NCBI RefSeq assembly: GCF_033955345.1
Contig: NZ_CP138332.1
Location: 3,906,001 to 3,970,000, forward strand
From: Sphingobacterium bambusae
Lineage (GTDB): Bacteria > Bacteroidota > Bacteroidia > Sphingobacteriales > Sphingobacteriaceae
DNA: 64,000 nucleotides
Direction of reading: 5' to 3'
Shown: piece by piece, positions 53,346 through 62,281 of the stretch
How the letters are laid out: the number at the start of each line of letters is the position of its first letter
Numbering within the stretch: the first letter of the stretch is position 1
Notes under the pieces: model-generated
The model's database searches: none
What the model saw: the letters and a program-made list of their open reading frames with translations, nothing else
Told to the model about the DNA's origin: nothing
Position numbers and translations under genes: made by a program

Positions 53346-54296
53346 ATGATGCAACAAATAACATATAATTTGGGAAAAGCATTCCTGTTAGCACTTTGTA
53401 TACCCTTGTTTTTTAGTGCTTGCCAGTCGGCGACTACTAACGGAGAGGCAGCACAAGACTCTACCGAAGTGCCCCATAAATTGGGGACGACTAAGATACC
53501 GGTGCATCCTGCTCGTATTGTGGTGTTGGATATTGGCGCCTTGGAGACCCTGCACGAACTAGGCGTAACACCTACGGGTGTACCCAAAAAGTTCATGCCC
53601 GATTATCTTGATCCGATTAAAAATAATCCGGATGTAGCGGATGTAGGATCGGTAATCGAGCCTGATTTCGAAGCCATCAGTGCGCTGAATCCGCAACTTA
53701 TCTTGATGTCTACGCGTCAAGAACGCTTTTATGATGAACTTAGCGAAATTGCACCGGCCATTTTTATCGGTACAGACAATAAAGACTACATCCCTTCTTT
53801 TATCCACAACACGCAGCTATTGGCCAAGATTGTAGGTAAGGAAGAGCTGGCGCAGCAGAAGATCGATTCGCTGCAGGTTCAGATCAGCAACGCACAGGAG
53901 AAATTTAAAGCTGATCCGAAAAAAGGATTGTTCATGCTGTTTAACAATGGACGTTTCAGTGCTTTTGGAAAGGGATCGCGTTTTGGGTTTGTGCACGATG
54001 TACTAGGCATTAAGCCGGTGATGGATTTGACCGATGAGTCGGTGCATGGTCAACGCGTGTCAAACGAACTTATAGCGGAAGCAAACCCAGACTATCTTTT
54101 TATAGTCGATAGAAATGCTGCTGTGGTGGGACAGAAGGCGGAGAAATCTGATATGGAAAACGCATTGATTAAACAAACGAATGCCTATAAGCAAGGAAAG
54201 GTTTTCTATTTGGATCCCAATGTATGGTTTATCTCGGGCGGTGGGTTGACCTCCGTAGAGCTAATGGTCAACGATATTGTGAAACTGTTTAATTAA
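53346..54296 (+). CDS. siderophore-binding lipoprotein, CeuE/YclQ-like
   Basis: The lipobox FFSAC gives Cys26. The class III binding fold begins KLGTTKIPVHPARIVVLDIGALETLHELGVTPTGVPK, close to YclQ/CeuE starts, followed by LDPIKNNPDVADVGSVIEPDFEAISALNPQLIL, RQERFYDELSEIAPAIFIG, GKGSRFGFVHDVLGIKP and a final VWFISGGGLTSVELMVNDIV. By family knowledge CeuE and YclQ bind catecholates such as petrobactin or tetradentate bis-catecholates. Role: periplasmic capture of ferric siderophore. Length 316 residues. The siderophore-interacting reductase follows after 7 nt. Confidence 0.88.
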   Translation: MMQQITYNLGKAFLLALCIPLFFSACQSATTNGEAAQDSTEVPHKLGTTKIPVHPARIVVLDIGALETLHELGVTPTGVPKKFMPDYLDPIKNNPDVADVGSVIEPDFEAISALNPQLILMSTRQERFYDELSEIAPAIFIGTDNKDYIPSFIHNTQLLAKIVGKEELAQQKIDSLQVQISNAQEKFKADPKKGLFMLFNNGRFSAFGKGSRFGFVHDVLGIKPVMDLTDESVHGQRVSNELIAEANPDYLFIVDRNAAVVGQKAEKSDMENALIKQTNAYKQGKVFYLDPNVWFISGGGLTSVELMVNDIVKLFN

Positions 54297-54303
54297 GATA
54301 GAT

Positions 54304-55125
54304 ATGGAAAAGCCAATCATAGCAAAACATGTTTTTGAAGTTGTTGCCAAGGAGTATGTAACCCCACACTATATCCGCGTATGGTTGCAAGGTGAAGGGG
54401 CAGCTGACTTTAGCCAATGTACGCCCGGCGCGAACAACAAGATATTTATTCCCCCTGCGGGCGAGAAAAATGTACAATTTGCAGCTTTCGATGCGACGAA
54501 AGGAGAATGGGTGATGCCCGATGAACAGGTAAAGCCTATCGTGCGCACCTACACGCACCGAGGCATGTCGACAGATAAGAAACAGATTATTATTGATTTC
54601 GTTAATCATGGCGATAATGGACCTGCATCAACGTGGGCTAGGGCTGCCGCGGTTCATGATCAGTTGGGCGTGGCGATGAAGATTCGGGAGACGACGCTTT
54701 GTCCTACCGATGTACAGTGGTATTTCCTAATCGGTGATGCCACCGCTATACCGGTGATGAGCTGTATCTTGGAAAGTCTGCCTGCTTCGGCGAAAGGCAT
54801 TTGCCTTATCGAAGTGCCGACGGTGGAAGATATCCACCCTGAGGTGAAGCATCCCGGTTTTACGGTACAGTGGTTGTTCAACGAACATCCCGAACAGGGA
54901 AGTTTATTGGCCGAGGAGGCTAAAACACAGTCGATTCCTACGGATCTTTCACACTTTGCGTACATCGCCTGCGAGTATACTTCTGTTAAGAACCTTCGTC
55001 ACTATTTCCGTGAAGAGCTACATTGGACAAACCAAGATATGTATGCCTTTTCGTATTGGAAAGCTGGCGTGGCGGAAGATAAGTCTGCGCAAGACCGTCG
55101 GGAAGAGAAAACGGGTGCCGCGTAA
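54304..55125 (+). CDS. siderophore-interacting protein (ViuB-like ferric reductase)
   Basis: Length 273 residues. The N-terminal FAD-binding barrel contains HYIRVWLQGEG and the SIP signature VRTYTHRG (R81-R86); the C-terminal NAD(P)H-binding-like half has YFLIGDATAIPVMSCILESLP and YIACEYTSVKNLRHYFREE, as in SIP family proteins (ViuB, YqjH). Reaction: reduction of siderophore-bound Fe(III) to Fe(II), which frees the iron in the cytoplasm. It is the last gene of the siderophore import operon. Together with the esterase it gives two possible ways to release iron. Confidence 0.92.
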   Translation: MEKPIIAKHVFEVVAKEYVTPHYIRVWLQGEGAADFSQCTPGANNKIFIPPAGEKNVQFAAFDATKGEWVMPDEQVKPIVRTYTHRGMSTDKKQIIIDFVNHGDNGPASTWARAAAVHDQLGVAMKIRETTLCPTDVQWYFLIGDATAIPVMSCILESLPASAKGICLIEVPTVEDIHPEVKHPGFTVQWLFNEHPEQGSLLAEEAKTQSIPTDLSHFAYIACEYTSVKNLRHYFREELHWTNQDMYAFSYWKAGVAEDKSAQDRREEKTGAA

Positions 55126-55187
55126 ATCGTAAAAAAGATTTACCTTGTGCGGGATAAGCGAGCGAAATACTAAAAAAAGAAAACGAT

Positions 55188-56315
55188 ATGAACAGGGGCA
55201 TAGCGACGCGCGGAGGAACCGAACGATCATGGATCTTGATCCACCTCTTCGCTTGGCTATGCTTTTTGTCTTTTCCCTTACTTTTTGTGAATCAGGATGC
55301 CGCGGCAGCATGGACAATGCTCAGTCGCGGAACCTTTTGGTTTTTTGCGCTTTCTTTTATGCTAGCCTTTTATGGTAATGCCTACCTTTGGATCCCATAC
55401 GTGATGGACAAACGCAGGTATGTGCTCTATGGCTTGTCTATTGTGTTGCTTGCTGTGTTGTTCGGCTATTACCTCAAGCCGTTTGATCGCTTAATGCGTT
55501 TTTCCAATACGGTCGAACGACCTTTACAGCTGCCCCATCCACCATTAGTTGAGATGCGTCGAGATGTCGATTACCCTCGGCCGGCAAAACCCCCATTGCA
55601 GCCTAGCATTGGCGCCCCTGGACAACGTATCGATGTTGCCTCCTTGTATATCTTTTTGTTGGTCATCGCATTGGGCTCTCTTTTTCAGGTAAGCCAACGC
55701 TGGATGCTCGCGCAGCGCAAGGTGCAGTCGGCAGAGCAAGAACGTATGCAAGCTGAACTGTCCTTTCTTAAGGCGCAAGTACATCCACATTTTTTGTTCA
55801 ATACATTAAATAATCTCTATGCGCTGGCATTGACGAACGACACTGCCTTGGCGGGCAGCATTTATAAGCTGTCCCAATTGATGCGGTACTACATGGACGA
55901 GCGAGGCCGCGAAAAGGTGGATGTACAGGTGGAAATTCGAGCTGTGCAAGACTTTATCAGCCTGCAGCGTCTGCGTAGTGGCGAGCAATGTCTCATCGTG
56001 GAGCAGTATGAAGGCATGGAGCATGTGAAAGAAATACATCCCTTTATCTTGCTGCCTTTTGTGGAAAATGCATTTAAATATGGATTAAGCATAACCGAGA
56101 ACTGTAGCCTTTTCTTCGGGATATCCCTAACATCGGAGAGCTGTACGCTAGTGGTGAAAAACAGTATTCCAACGCATAAATCCGAACAATATCGAAGCGG
56201 AACAGGATTAAAAAATACCCGTCGTTTGTTGGAGCATTTTTACCCCGATCGCTTTGATCTCGCTATTCAGGAGCTGCCGAGTAGTTTTGAAGTAAAGCTA
56301 TTATTGTATATTTAA
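55188..56315 (+). CDS. LytS-type sensor histidine kinase, four membrane helices
   Basis: Four hydrophobic helices span about residues 15-40, 45-70, 78-98 and 152-170, with a Pro-rich loop between the last two. The kinase part has QVHPHFLFNTLNNLYAL with the phospho-acceptor His, LPFVENAFKYG (N-box) and GTGLKNTRRLLEHFYP (G-box). It has no sizeable periplasmic domain, so it probably senses a membrane or small signal. Length 375 residues. The regulator gene follows with 2 nt between them. A six-pair hairpin (about 55124-55143) lies between the SIP gene and this one. Confidence 0.92.
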   Translation: MNRGIATRGGTERSWILIHLFAWLCFLSFPLLFVNQDAAAAWTMLSRGTFWFFALSFMLAFYGNAYLWIPYVMDKRRYVLYGLSIVLLAVLFGYYLKPFDRLMRFSNTVERPLQLPHPPLVEMRRDVDYPRPAKPPLQPSIGAPGQRIDVASLYIFLLVIALGSLFQVSQRWMLAQRKVQSAEQERMQAELSFLKAQVHPHFLFNTLNNLYALALTNDTALAGSIYKLSQLMRYYMDERGREKVDVQVEIRAVQDFISLQRLRSGEQCLIVEQYEGMEHVKEIHPFILLPFVENAFKYGLSITENCSLFFGISLTSESCTLVVKNSIPTHKSEQYRSGTGLKNTRRLLEHFYPDRFDLAIQELPSSFEVKLLLYI

Positions 56316-56317
56316 GG

Positions 56318-57010
56318 ATGCTATCTTGTATTGCCATAGATGATGAACCGTTGGCGCTGCGTGTGATCGCAGCCTTTGCTCAGCAGCATGCTCATTTATC
56401 GTTGCAGGCTAGCTTTGTTAATCCGTTGGAGGCAAAGGCCTTCTTGGACAAGAATCCAGTTGACCTTTTGTTTTTGGATATCGATATGTTGGAAATCAAT
56501 GGGTTGGAATTTGCGAAAACCCTATTGCCAGCACCCATGCTTATTTTTACCACGGCACACAAGGAATTTGCCTTGGAAGGTTTCGAGTTAGATTCTGTGG
56601 ATTATTTGCTTAAACCTTTTGACTATGAGCGATTTGAACGTGCAATAGACAAAGCACAACTACGGCAACGTGCGCAGCAGGGTTATCGCCCTTATATGTT
56701 GGTTTATGCGGAATACCAACGGACTAAAGTTTACTTTGACGAAATCGAATGCTTGGAAAGCATGCAGGATTATGTGAAGATTCACCTGCTGCAAGGAAAA
56801 ACTATCCTGACCTTGGCCACATTAAAGTCCATGGTTGATCGTTTACCGGCGAGTCAGTTCCTGCGCATACATCGCAGTTACATTGTTTCGGTCAATCATA
56901 TCCTTTCTTTTTCCCAAAAGAAAATAGAACTTCCTCACTTCCTGCTCAATGTTGGTGACAACTATTACAAAGATGTGTTGCGCACATTGGCCGATTCATC
57001 GACACAATAG
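56318..57010 (+). CDS. LytTR family response regulator
   Basis: The receiver domain has IDDE (7-10), phospho-acceptor Asp54 in LFLDIDM, Thr in FTTAHKE and Lys in LLKPFD. The C-terminal LytTR domain contains YFDEIECLESMQDYVKIHL and FLRIHRSYIVSVNHI. Length 230 residues. It is paired with the kinase 2 nt upstream and is the second LytTR system in the window (the other is at 12089-14591). Its targets are unknown; the dioxygenase 74 nt downstream is a simple candidate. Confidence 0.95.
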   Translation: MLSCIAIDDEPLALRVIAAFAQQHAHLSLQASFVNPLEAKAFLDKNPVDLLFLDIDMLEINGLEFAKTLLPAPMLIFTTAHKEFALEGFELDSVDYLLKPFDYERFERAIDKAQLRQRAQQGYRPYMLVYAEYQRTKVYFDEIECLESMQDYVKIHLLQGKTILTLATLKSMVDRLPASQFLRIHRSYIVSVNHILSFSQKKIELPHFLLNVGDNYYKDVLRTLADSSTQ

Positions 57011-57084
57011 GCTTCTTCATCGGTACTTAACAAAATTTTACATCTCCTGCACGTAAACTTGTTCCATAGATAGAAGAGATAGCT

Positions 57085-57810
57085 ATGGAAAGAAAACAAT
57101 TTATCAGAACCTTGTCCCTGTTGGCATTTTCTGGGCCTATGGTTTGGGCCGCCTGTAAAAAGGACGATGAAGTGGATCCAACAACAGATACCGGCACGGA
57201 CGTCGATGTTGACAGCAGTTGCAGTGTTACACCGACAGAAACTGAAGGGCCATTCCCGACAAAGACACCATCTTCTTATGTACGTTCGGATATCCGAAAA
57301 GGGGATGGGCTGGGCGTGGATATGGACGCCGTGATTACCATTCTCAATGTGAACGCCAATTGCGCCGTCTTGGCAGGAGCACTGGTTGATATTTGGCATT
57401 GTGATGTGGCGGGCAACTATTCACAATATGGTGGAACACAGATGCAATCCAGCAACTACCAGTCGGTTAACTGGTACCGTGGACGTCAGGTGACCAATAG
57501 CGAAGGAAAAGTAACTTTCCAAACCGTTTTTCCTGGTTGGTACCAAGGTCGCTCCACGCATATCCATGTACATGTGTATGACGCTACGGGGAAATCACTT
57601 TTGGTAACGCAAATAGCTTTTCAGGATAGTCTTTGTGTGAGCGTCAACAGCAATGGATCTGCATATGGTTACACAAAAGGCACGTCGGGGTACACCTACA
57701 ACGCCAATGACAATGTATTTGGTGATGGCGTAGATAAGGAGATGTCGACGGTAACGGGTTCGTTAACCGATGGCTTCGACATGCAAATTGATATTAAGGT
57801 GAACGCATAG
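57085..57810 (+). CDS. exported intradiol ring-cleavage dioxygenase
   Basis: The lipobox VWAAC (Cys24) is followed by KKDDEVDP, so it should be a lipoprotein. The catalytic domain matches protocatechuate 3,4-dioxygenase-type enzymes: TEGPF (53-57), VDIWHCDVAGNYSQY with Tyr112, GWYQGRSTHIHVHV with Tyr153, His159 and His161 as the four non-heme Fe(III) ligands. Reaction: opening of a catechol ring between the hydroxyls with oxygen. Length 241 residues. No beta-ketoadipate pathway genes are nearby. It lies downstream of the siderophore operon, so a catechol from a siderophore or plant phenolic is a possible substrate (inference). The cupin follows after 18 nt. Confidence 0.9.
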   Translation: MERKQFIRTLSLLAFSGPMVWAACKKDDEVDPTTDTGTDVDVDSSCSVTPTETEGPFPTKTPSSYVRSDIRKGDGLGVDMDAVITILNVNANCAVLAGALVDIWHCDVAGNYSQYGGTQMQSSNYQSVNWYRGRQVTNSEGKVTFQTVFPGWYQGRSTHIHVHVYDATGKSLLVTQIAFQDSLCVSVNSNGSAYGYTKGTSGYTYNANDNVFGDGVDKEMSTVTGSLTDGFDMQIDIKVNA

Positions 57811-57828
57811 CGTTTGGAAAGAGGCAAG

Positions 57829-58515
57829 ATGGAAGAGGTTAGGATCTACACAGCAGAACAACGCGGAGAAACGCTGGCGGAGGCGGGAATAGTGCGGAGC
57901 ACATTGAATTACGAAGGGTATGTTTCTGCTCATCGTGGGCCGATCGATATATTGCGGCATGTCAATGAATGGGTAGCGGAGGAAGGAAAGACAATAGCGC
58001 TGTCGGTTGAAGCAGATACGGTTACACTGCTGATTCCTTTGCTCGATGGAATTCTGGTCGAAGTGGACGGAAAGAAGGAGCAAGTGTTGGTTGGGAAAGT
58101 ATTTGTATGGAAAGCGCAGGAAAGCAAGCCTTTGTTGGTACATGCTCTTGCGAAATCGGAGGAGCCTTTCGCATTCCAACAGATCGTTTTTACTTCCCCG
58201 ATTGTGAGAAACTCATTCGGAACACAGTATGGCTTACCAATTATTGATCCGGAGGCGAAGAATAAAATGTTGCCCGTGCTGGCCGATTCCTCTTTGCCCT
58301 TTCAACTGTATGTCGGTGCTTTCCTTGGCAAAAGCGAGTTCAACCTCGGGAGCGTGGCTGATAAAAATCATCACTTTGTTATCGCCTTGGACGGTACGTT
58401 TGAAGTAGAGGAAAGACTTTTATTTACTGGCGATAGCCTCGCCTTGGAAAATTACCCGCAGCTTGCTGTGGAGTGTCTCTCCTCAACGGGAATATTACTC
58501 GTGCTAGAATTTTAG
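57829..58515 (+). CDS. pirin-like (YhhW-type) cupin protein
   Basis: The start is the ATG at 57829, which has GAAAGAGG before it; a TTG at 57814 is less likely. Length about 228 residues. The layout is two cupin-like halves: the first with VRSTLNYEGYVSAHRGPI and VSVEADTVTLLIPLLDG-like strands, the second with NHHFVIALDGTFEVEERLLFTGDSLALENY, similar to the C-terminal cupin of quercetinase-like pirins. The classical pirin HxH metal pattern is not obvious in the first half, so metal binding is uncertain. It sits 18 nt after the dioxygenase and is probably in the same mRNA, possibly as an auxiliary to aromatic-ring breakdown. Confidence 0.6.
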   Translation: MEEVRIYTAEQRGETLAEAGIVRSTLNYEGYVSAHRGPIDILRHVNEWVAEEGKTIALSVEADTVTLLIPLLDGILVEVDGKKEQVLVGKVFVWKAQESKPLLVHALAKSEEPFAFQQIVFTSPIVRNSFGTQYGLPIIDPEAKNKMLPVLADSSLPFQLYVGAFLGKSEFNLGSVADKNHHFVIALDGTFEVEERLLFTGDSLALENYPQLAVECLSSTGILLVLEF

Positions 58516-58562
58516 ACAGCAGCTATCAACCTATCGTGGAAGGGATAGATTCACGTAAGCGC

Positions 58563-58576
58563 TTGCGATATCGCAA
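58563..58576. promoter_or_regulatory. 14-bp perfect palindrome between cupin and aminotransferase genes
   Basis: TTGCGATATCGCAA is a gap-free palindrome 48 nt after the cupin stop and about 200 nt before the aminotransferase. It could be an operator. The rest of 58516-58775 is AT-rich, with no perfect promoter match. Confidence 0.3.
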
Positions 58577-58775
58577 CATGTTTAAAAAATGTAGGTGTTT
58601 TTAGATAATTTCTTGTGGAATTGGATATTTCTGATATTTTTCTTGAATAATATGGTTGTCGTTGTTTATTGTTTTAACATATTGAAATTTTGCAAAAATT
58701 TAATCGTTTTGTAGAGCTTCGGTAGATGTTGCCGAAGAGATCTGCAACATTTTTTGATCTTTAACAAAATCACAT

Positions 58776-59999
58776 ATGTTCGAGCATATTGAAATGTACC
58801 TTGGGGATCCTATTTTGTCTTTAATGGAGCGCTATTTACAGGATGAACGAGAAGAGAAAGTTAACTTAAGCATCGGTTTGTACTATGACCAAGATGGTCA
58901 GGTACCCATGTTGGAGACGGTGCGCCAAGCGAAAGAGATTGTGCACAGCAAAGTAGAACAGAAAGCGTTGTATTTGCCGATGAGTGGATCGCCAGCATAC
59001 TGCGAACAGGTGCAACAGCTTATTTTTCCCATGTTTAGCGAGCTCGAACACGGCAAAAACCGTATTGCTACGATACAGACGCTTGGTGGGTCGGGAGCCT
59101 TGAAAGTAGGCGCTGATTTTCTAAAACGGTGGTTTCCTCAGGCATCCGTGAGGGTGAGTGATCCCACATGGGAGAACCATATCACGTTATTTGAAGGAGC
59201 CGGTTTTCCGGTCTACAAGTATCCCTATCTAAACGCACAGAATGGGGATGTTCATATAGAAGGGATGCTCTCCAATCTAGATTCGCTGCCACCTCAGACT
59301 GTTGTGCTGTTGCATCCCTGCTGCCATAATCCAACCGGTGCAGATCTTACGCCCGTACAATGGGATGCGGTGATTGCGATATTGCAACGCAGGCAACTTA
59401 TTCCGTTCTTGGACATGGCCTACTATGGCTTGGGTCAAGGGCTAATGGAAGATTTATATGTTGTTAAAGCGCTGTTTGATTCCGGTATACGTTTTTTACT
59501 GAGCACCTCCTTTTCCAAAATTTTTTCACTTTACGGCGAGCGCGTGGGGGCTTTATCGGTGGTTTGCACCAATCCGGATGAAGCTAGCCGTGTTTTGGGG
59601 CAGCTGAAAGCTACCGTGCGAAGAAACTATTCAAGCCCACCGATGCACGGTGCGTTGCTTGTGCAAACGGTGCTTGGCGACGCCCAACTGCGGGTACAGT
59701 GGCTAGGTGAGCTGACATCTATGCGGCAGCGGATGCGTGCGATGCGTGAAAAATTGTATCAGCTGATATTAGAAGGCGGCGGGGCGGCTGCGCGTTACGC
59801 TTTTTTGTTGAATCAGCAGGGGATGTTCAGTTATACTAACTTTTCGGCTCGGCAGGTGGATGAGTTGCGACGTGAGTTTGGAATTTATTTGATTGCTAGC
59901 GGGCGCATGTGCATTGCTGGACTTAATGACGGAAATGTTCAACGGGTTGCAGACGCCATGTTAGCTGTGGAGCAGGTGTATGATTTGGAATTGGTGTAA
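58776..59999 (+). CDS. class I aminotransferase, aspartate/aromatic type
   Basis: Length 407 residues, PLP fold type I, subgroup I-alpha (AspC/TyrB). Motifs: VNLSIGLYYDQDG at the front, LGGSGALKVGADFLKRW, SDPTWENHITLFEGAG, HNPTGADLT (Asn185), FLDMAYYGLGQG (Asp213), the PLP lysine Lys248 in STSFSKIFSLYGERVG and Arg256. A C-terminal Arg in SGRMCIAGL binds the substrate carboxylate. Reaction: transfer of an amino group between an aspartate or aromatic amino acid and 2-oxoglutarate. Many Bacteroidota annotate this as aromatic aminotransferase. It is a single-gene unit with a 260-nt leader region. Confidence 0.93.
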   Translation: MFEHIEMYLGDPILSLMERYLQDEREEKVNLSIGLYYDQDGQVPMLETVRQAKEIVHSKVEQKALYLPMSGSPAYCEQVQQLIFPMFSELEHGKNRIATIQTLGGSGALKVGADFLKRWFPQASVRVSDPTWENHITLFEGAGFPVYKYPYLNAQNGDVHIEGMLSNLDSLPPQTVVLLHPCCHNPTGADLTPVQWDAVIAILQRRQLIPFLDMAYYGLGQGLMEDLYVVKALFDSGIRFLLSTSFSKIFSLYGERVGALSVVCTNPDEASRVLGQLKATVRRNYSSPPMHGALLVQTVLGDAQLRVQWLGELTSMRQRMRAMREKLYQLILEGGGAAARYAFLLNQQGMFSYTNFSARQVDELRREFGIYLIASGRMCIAGLNDGNVQRVADAMLAVEQVYDLELV

Positions 60000-60074
60000 A
60001 TATAGCGATATATCGACAGCTTACTCTTTTACAAAGCTTTACTTGGACTTGATGCATAACAAGTGCAAAGTTTG

Positions 60075-60082
60075 TAACTTTG
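60075..60082 (+). promoter_or_regulatory. -7 element of the FUSC gene
   Basis: TAACTTTG, a common form of the Bacteroidota -7 element, lies in a perfect 8-bp dyad (GCAAAGTT, 3 nt, AACTTTGC; 60065-60083). It puts transcription start near 60089, only about 7 nt before the GTG at 60096, which favours the ATG at 60114 as start. Confidence 0.55.
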
Positions 60083-60113
60083 CGCTCGATTTGAGGTGGG
60101 CGTTCAGCTAAGT

Positions 60114-62159
60114 ATGCAAGAAGCAGATATTTGCGACAGTCTATCAGAAATAATAAACAGAATACATTTGTTGAAGAAAGAATTATCAAAGATAGCACGG
60201 GTACTGAAAGCTCTGTTAGCAGAACATGGTGTGGAAGCCATGCGTACAACCTTAACCGGGATGATTCCTGCGGTGGTCATTGCGCTGACGATAGGCTTGG
60301 ATTATGCAATTCCTTTTGTCATTGGAGCATTGAATGCGTCGATGACTGATTTTCCGGGCTACAGACAGGAAAAATTGCAGGCGGCAGCTTGGGGGATTGT
60401 CTCTGCGGTATCGACGAGTCTCTTGATCGGTTTTTGCCTTGGGAATACGCTACTGTTGATTCCCCTTATTGCGTTTCTCGGTGCATTCTTTACCTTGTTT
60501 AATGCCTTAGGACCACGTATTGGCATGGTGGGGACAACTTCCTTGTTTCTCATTGCCTTCGTGATGGGTTTGAAACCTGCGCATGTTCCACAATTTGCTG
60601 CGTGTGTCGGCGCGGGTACGGCTTGGTTTTATCTGATCAATATCCTTCATACGTCGTTCGATCCGCTTTGGGAGTTGCGGAAGGCTATAGCCAATGGCTA
60701 TCGAACAACGGCATTATTGCTACGTGTCAAAGCTTCTTGCTACGATGAAACGGTGCCGCTCGATCAGCTGTATCATCGTGTCGCCGCCATCAGCATTAAG
60801 TTGGCCGATCAGCAGGAGACCGTCCGACACCTGTTGTTGCGGGAACGACGTCATCTTAGGCGCGAAGGTACAAAGGCATATTCCTTGTGGTTGCGAGCCT
60901 ATGTGCTGATGGATCTCTACGGTATGGTTACGGCGCTGGATCACGATTATGAACAGATCAGGGAGCGCTTAGCGCCTATCGGCGCACTTGCAACCGTACG
61001 GCAACTCGTGTTGTTGATTGCTGACGGCATGGAAATGGCGTCGCATCGGAAGGGAGCATTAGCTGTTGATTTTCAACAATTAGAACAGCGAATTACCGCG
61101 ATGCTGCAGCAATTGCAAGCACAACAGGATACACAAGAAGGGGAGTCCTCCGCGATGTTGGCCGGTGCTATGGCCAATGCGCGCACCTTTCTAGCTTCGA
61201 TGGAGCAGCTACGAAACGGGCAAGGTGACGAATTGATGGAAGAGTTTTATGCTCATAGCTTGGATTTATCGGGCTTTCTTCCTCCTCTATCTTCGGGATT
61301 GCAGGATCTTGTCAAGCATGTACGCAGCTATTCGCCTCTGTTTATGTTTGCCATCAGGATGTCGGTCTTGTTTCTTCTTGGTGGTTTGCTCGGCGAGCTG
61401 CTTTCGGACATGAAGTATACCTATTGGATTCTCATTACGATTATCGTCGTGGCAAGACCCAGTTACCTACTTACGCAACAGCGAAATAAGGAGCGTTTAC
61501 TGGGCACCCTGGGCGGCGTAGTTCTTGGCCTCTCCATTATCTTCCTTTTTCCAAATACCTATGTGTTGTTGGTGTTGATCAGCATCTTGCTTTTCTCTTT
61601 CTTGCTGTTCAATAAAAGGTATTACATGGTTAGTGTCTTTTTTATCACAGCGATGGTCATTGTGGCGTTACATCTGCACGATGACACTTGGACAGATGTG
61701 ATGCGGAATCGGGTTTTGTTCACCTTATTGGGATGCGGGCTTGCGCTGTTGGGCTGGTTTTTGGTCCCCGTGCGGCACAAAGCCAATTTGGCTCCTTTGG
61801 CATTGCGGGCTATGCAAACCCAGTATACTTACTTTGAAGCTGTGAAAGGTTATGTGGCCTCGGGAGTGAAGGGCGAACGCTATGAGATACGCTTGGCTAG
61901 AAAGCGAGCCTTTTTGGATTTAACGAAGCTGTCGGATGCCGTTTTACAGTCGCAGCGTGAGCCAGGAAGTGATCGTCAACTTTTAAGCAGAGGATCTTCA
62001 TTGCATATAGACCTTTACCGTTTACACGCCATGATCTCTGGTTTGTGGATACAACATAATCAGGATGTTTTAAAAGGTGATCATACGGAACTGTTGGAGA
62101 TGAATAGAACGCAACGTATTCAGAATTTCTTCGATTCCTTGAGCAATCGTTTACAATAA
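60114..62159 (+). CDS. FUSC family inner membrane protein (YccS/YhfK-like)
   Basis: The start is the ATG at 60114 because of the promoter at 60075. The layout is typical: a first block of about five or six membrane helices (~residues 45-170) with MIPAVVIALTIGLDYAIPFVIGALNASMTDFPG, a long cytoplasmic helical domain (~180-385) and a second membrane block (~390-530) with LGELLSDMKYTYWILITIIVVARPSYLLTQQRNKERLLGT, the FUSC signature, then a C-terminal soluble part. Family members include aromatic-acid efflux proteins such as AaeB. Role here: possibly export of small aromatic or toxic acids; the substrate is unknown. About 681 residues. It ends at a bidirectional terminator. Confidence 0.9.
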   Translation: MQEADICDSLSEIINRIHLLKKELSKIARVLKALLAEHGVEAMRTTLTGMIPAVVIALTIGLDYAIPFVIGALNASMTDFPGYRQEKLQAAAWGIVSAVSTSLLIGFCLGNTLLLIPLIAFLGAFFTLFNALGPRIGMVGTTSLFLIAFVMGLKPAHVPQFAACVGAGTAWFYLINILHTSFDPLWELRKAIANGYRTTALLLRVKASCYDETVPLDQLYHRVAAISIKLADQQETVRHLLLRERRHLRREGTKAYSLWLRAYVLMDLYGMVTALDHDYEQIRERLAPIGALATVRQLVLLIADGMEMASHRKGALAVDFQQLEQRITAMLQQLQAQQDTQEGESSAMLAGAMANARTFLASMEQLRNGQGDELMEEFYAHSLDLSGFLPPLSSGLQDLVKHVRSYSPLFMFAIRMSVLFLLGGLLGELLSDMKYTYWILITIIVVARPSYLLTQQRNKERLLGTLGGVVLGLSIIFLFPNTYVLLVLISILLFSFLLFNKRYYMVSVFFITAMVIVALHLHDDTWTDVMRNRVLFTLLGCGLALLGWFLVPVRHKANLAPLALRAMQTQYTYFEAVKGYVASGVKGERYEIRLARKRAFLDLTKLSDAVLQSQREPGSDRQLLSRGSSLHIDLYRLHAMISGLWIQHNQDVLKGDHTELLEMNRTQRIQNFFDSLSNRLQ

Positions 62160-62219
62160 TAGTTTTCGTTCTAGTCTGCTATAGAGCAATTCTTGAAAGC
62201 AGATGAGCTAAATAATCAA

Positions 62220-62258
62220 AAAGCGTATCCTCATTACTAAACAATGAGTGTACGCTTT
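62220..62258. terminator. bidirectional terminator between convergent genes
   Basis: AAAGCGTA/TACGCTTT and CTCATT/AATGAG stems flank a 7-nt loop, with a small internal mismatch. A-rich bases to the left and T-rich to the right give terminator tails for both the FUSC gene and the convergent phosphatase gene. Confidence 0.8.
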
Positions 62259-62281
62259 CTTTATGTTTCTGGAAGGCCTTT

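Noticed and set aside
57085-58515. Aromatic catabolic (beta-ketoadipate) operon
   Set aside because: Only a dioxygenase and a cupin are present; no cycloisomerase, lactonase or CoA-transferase genes nearby.
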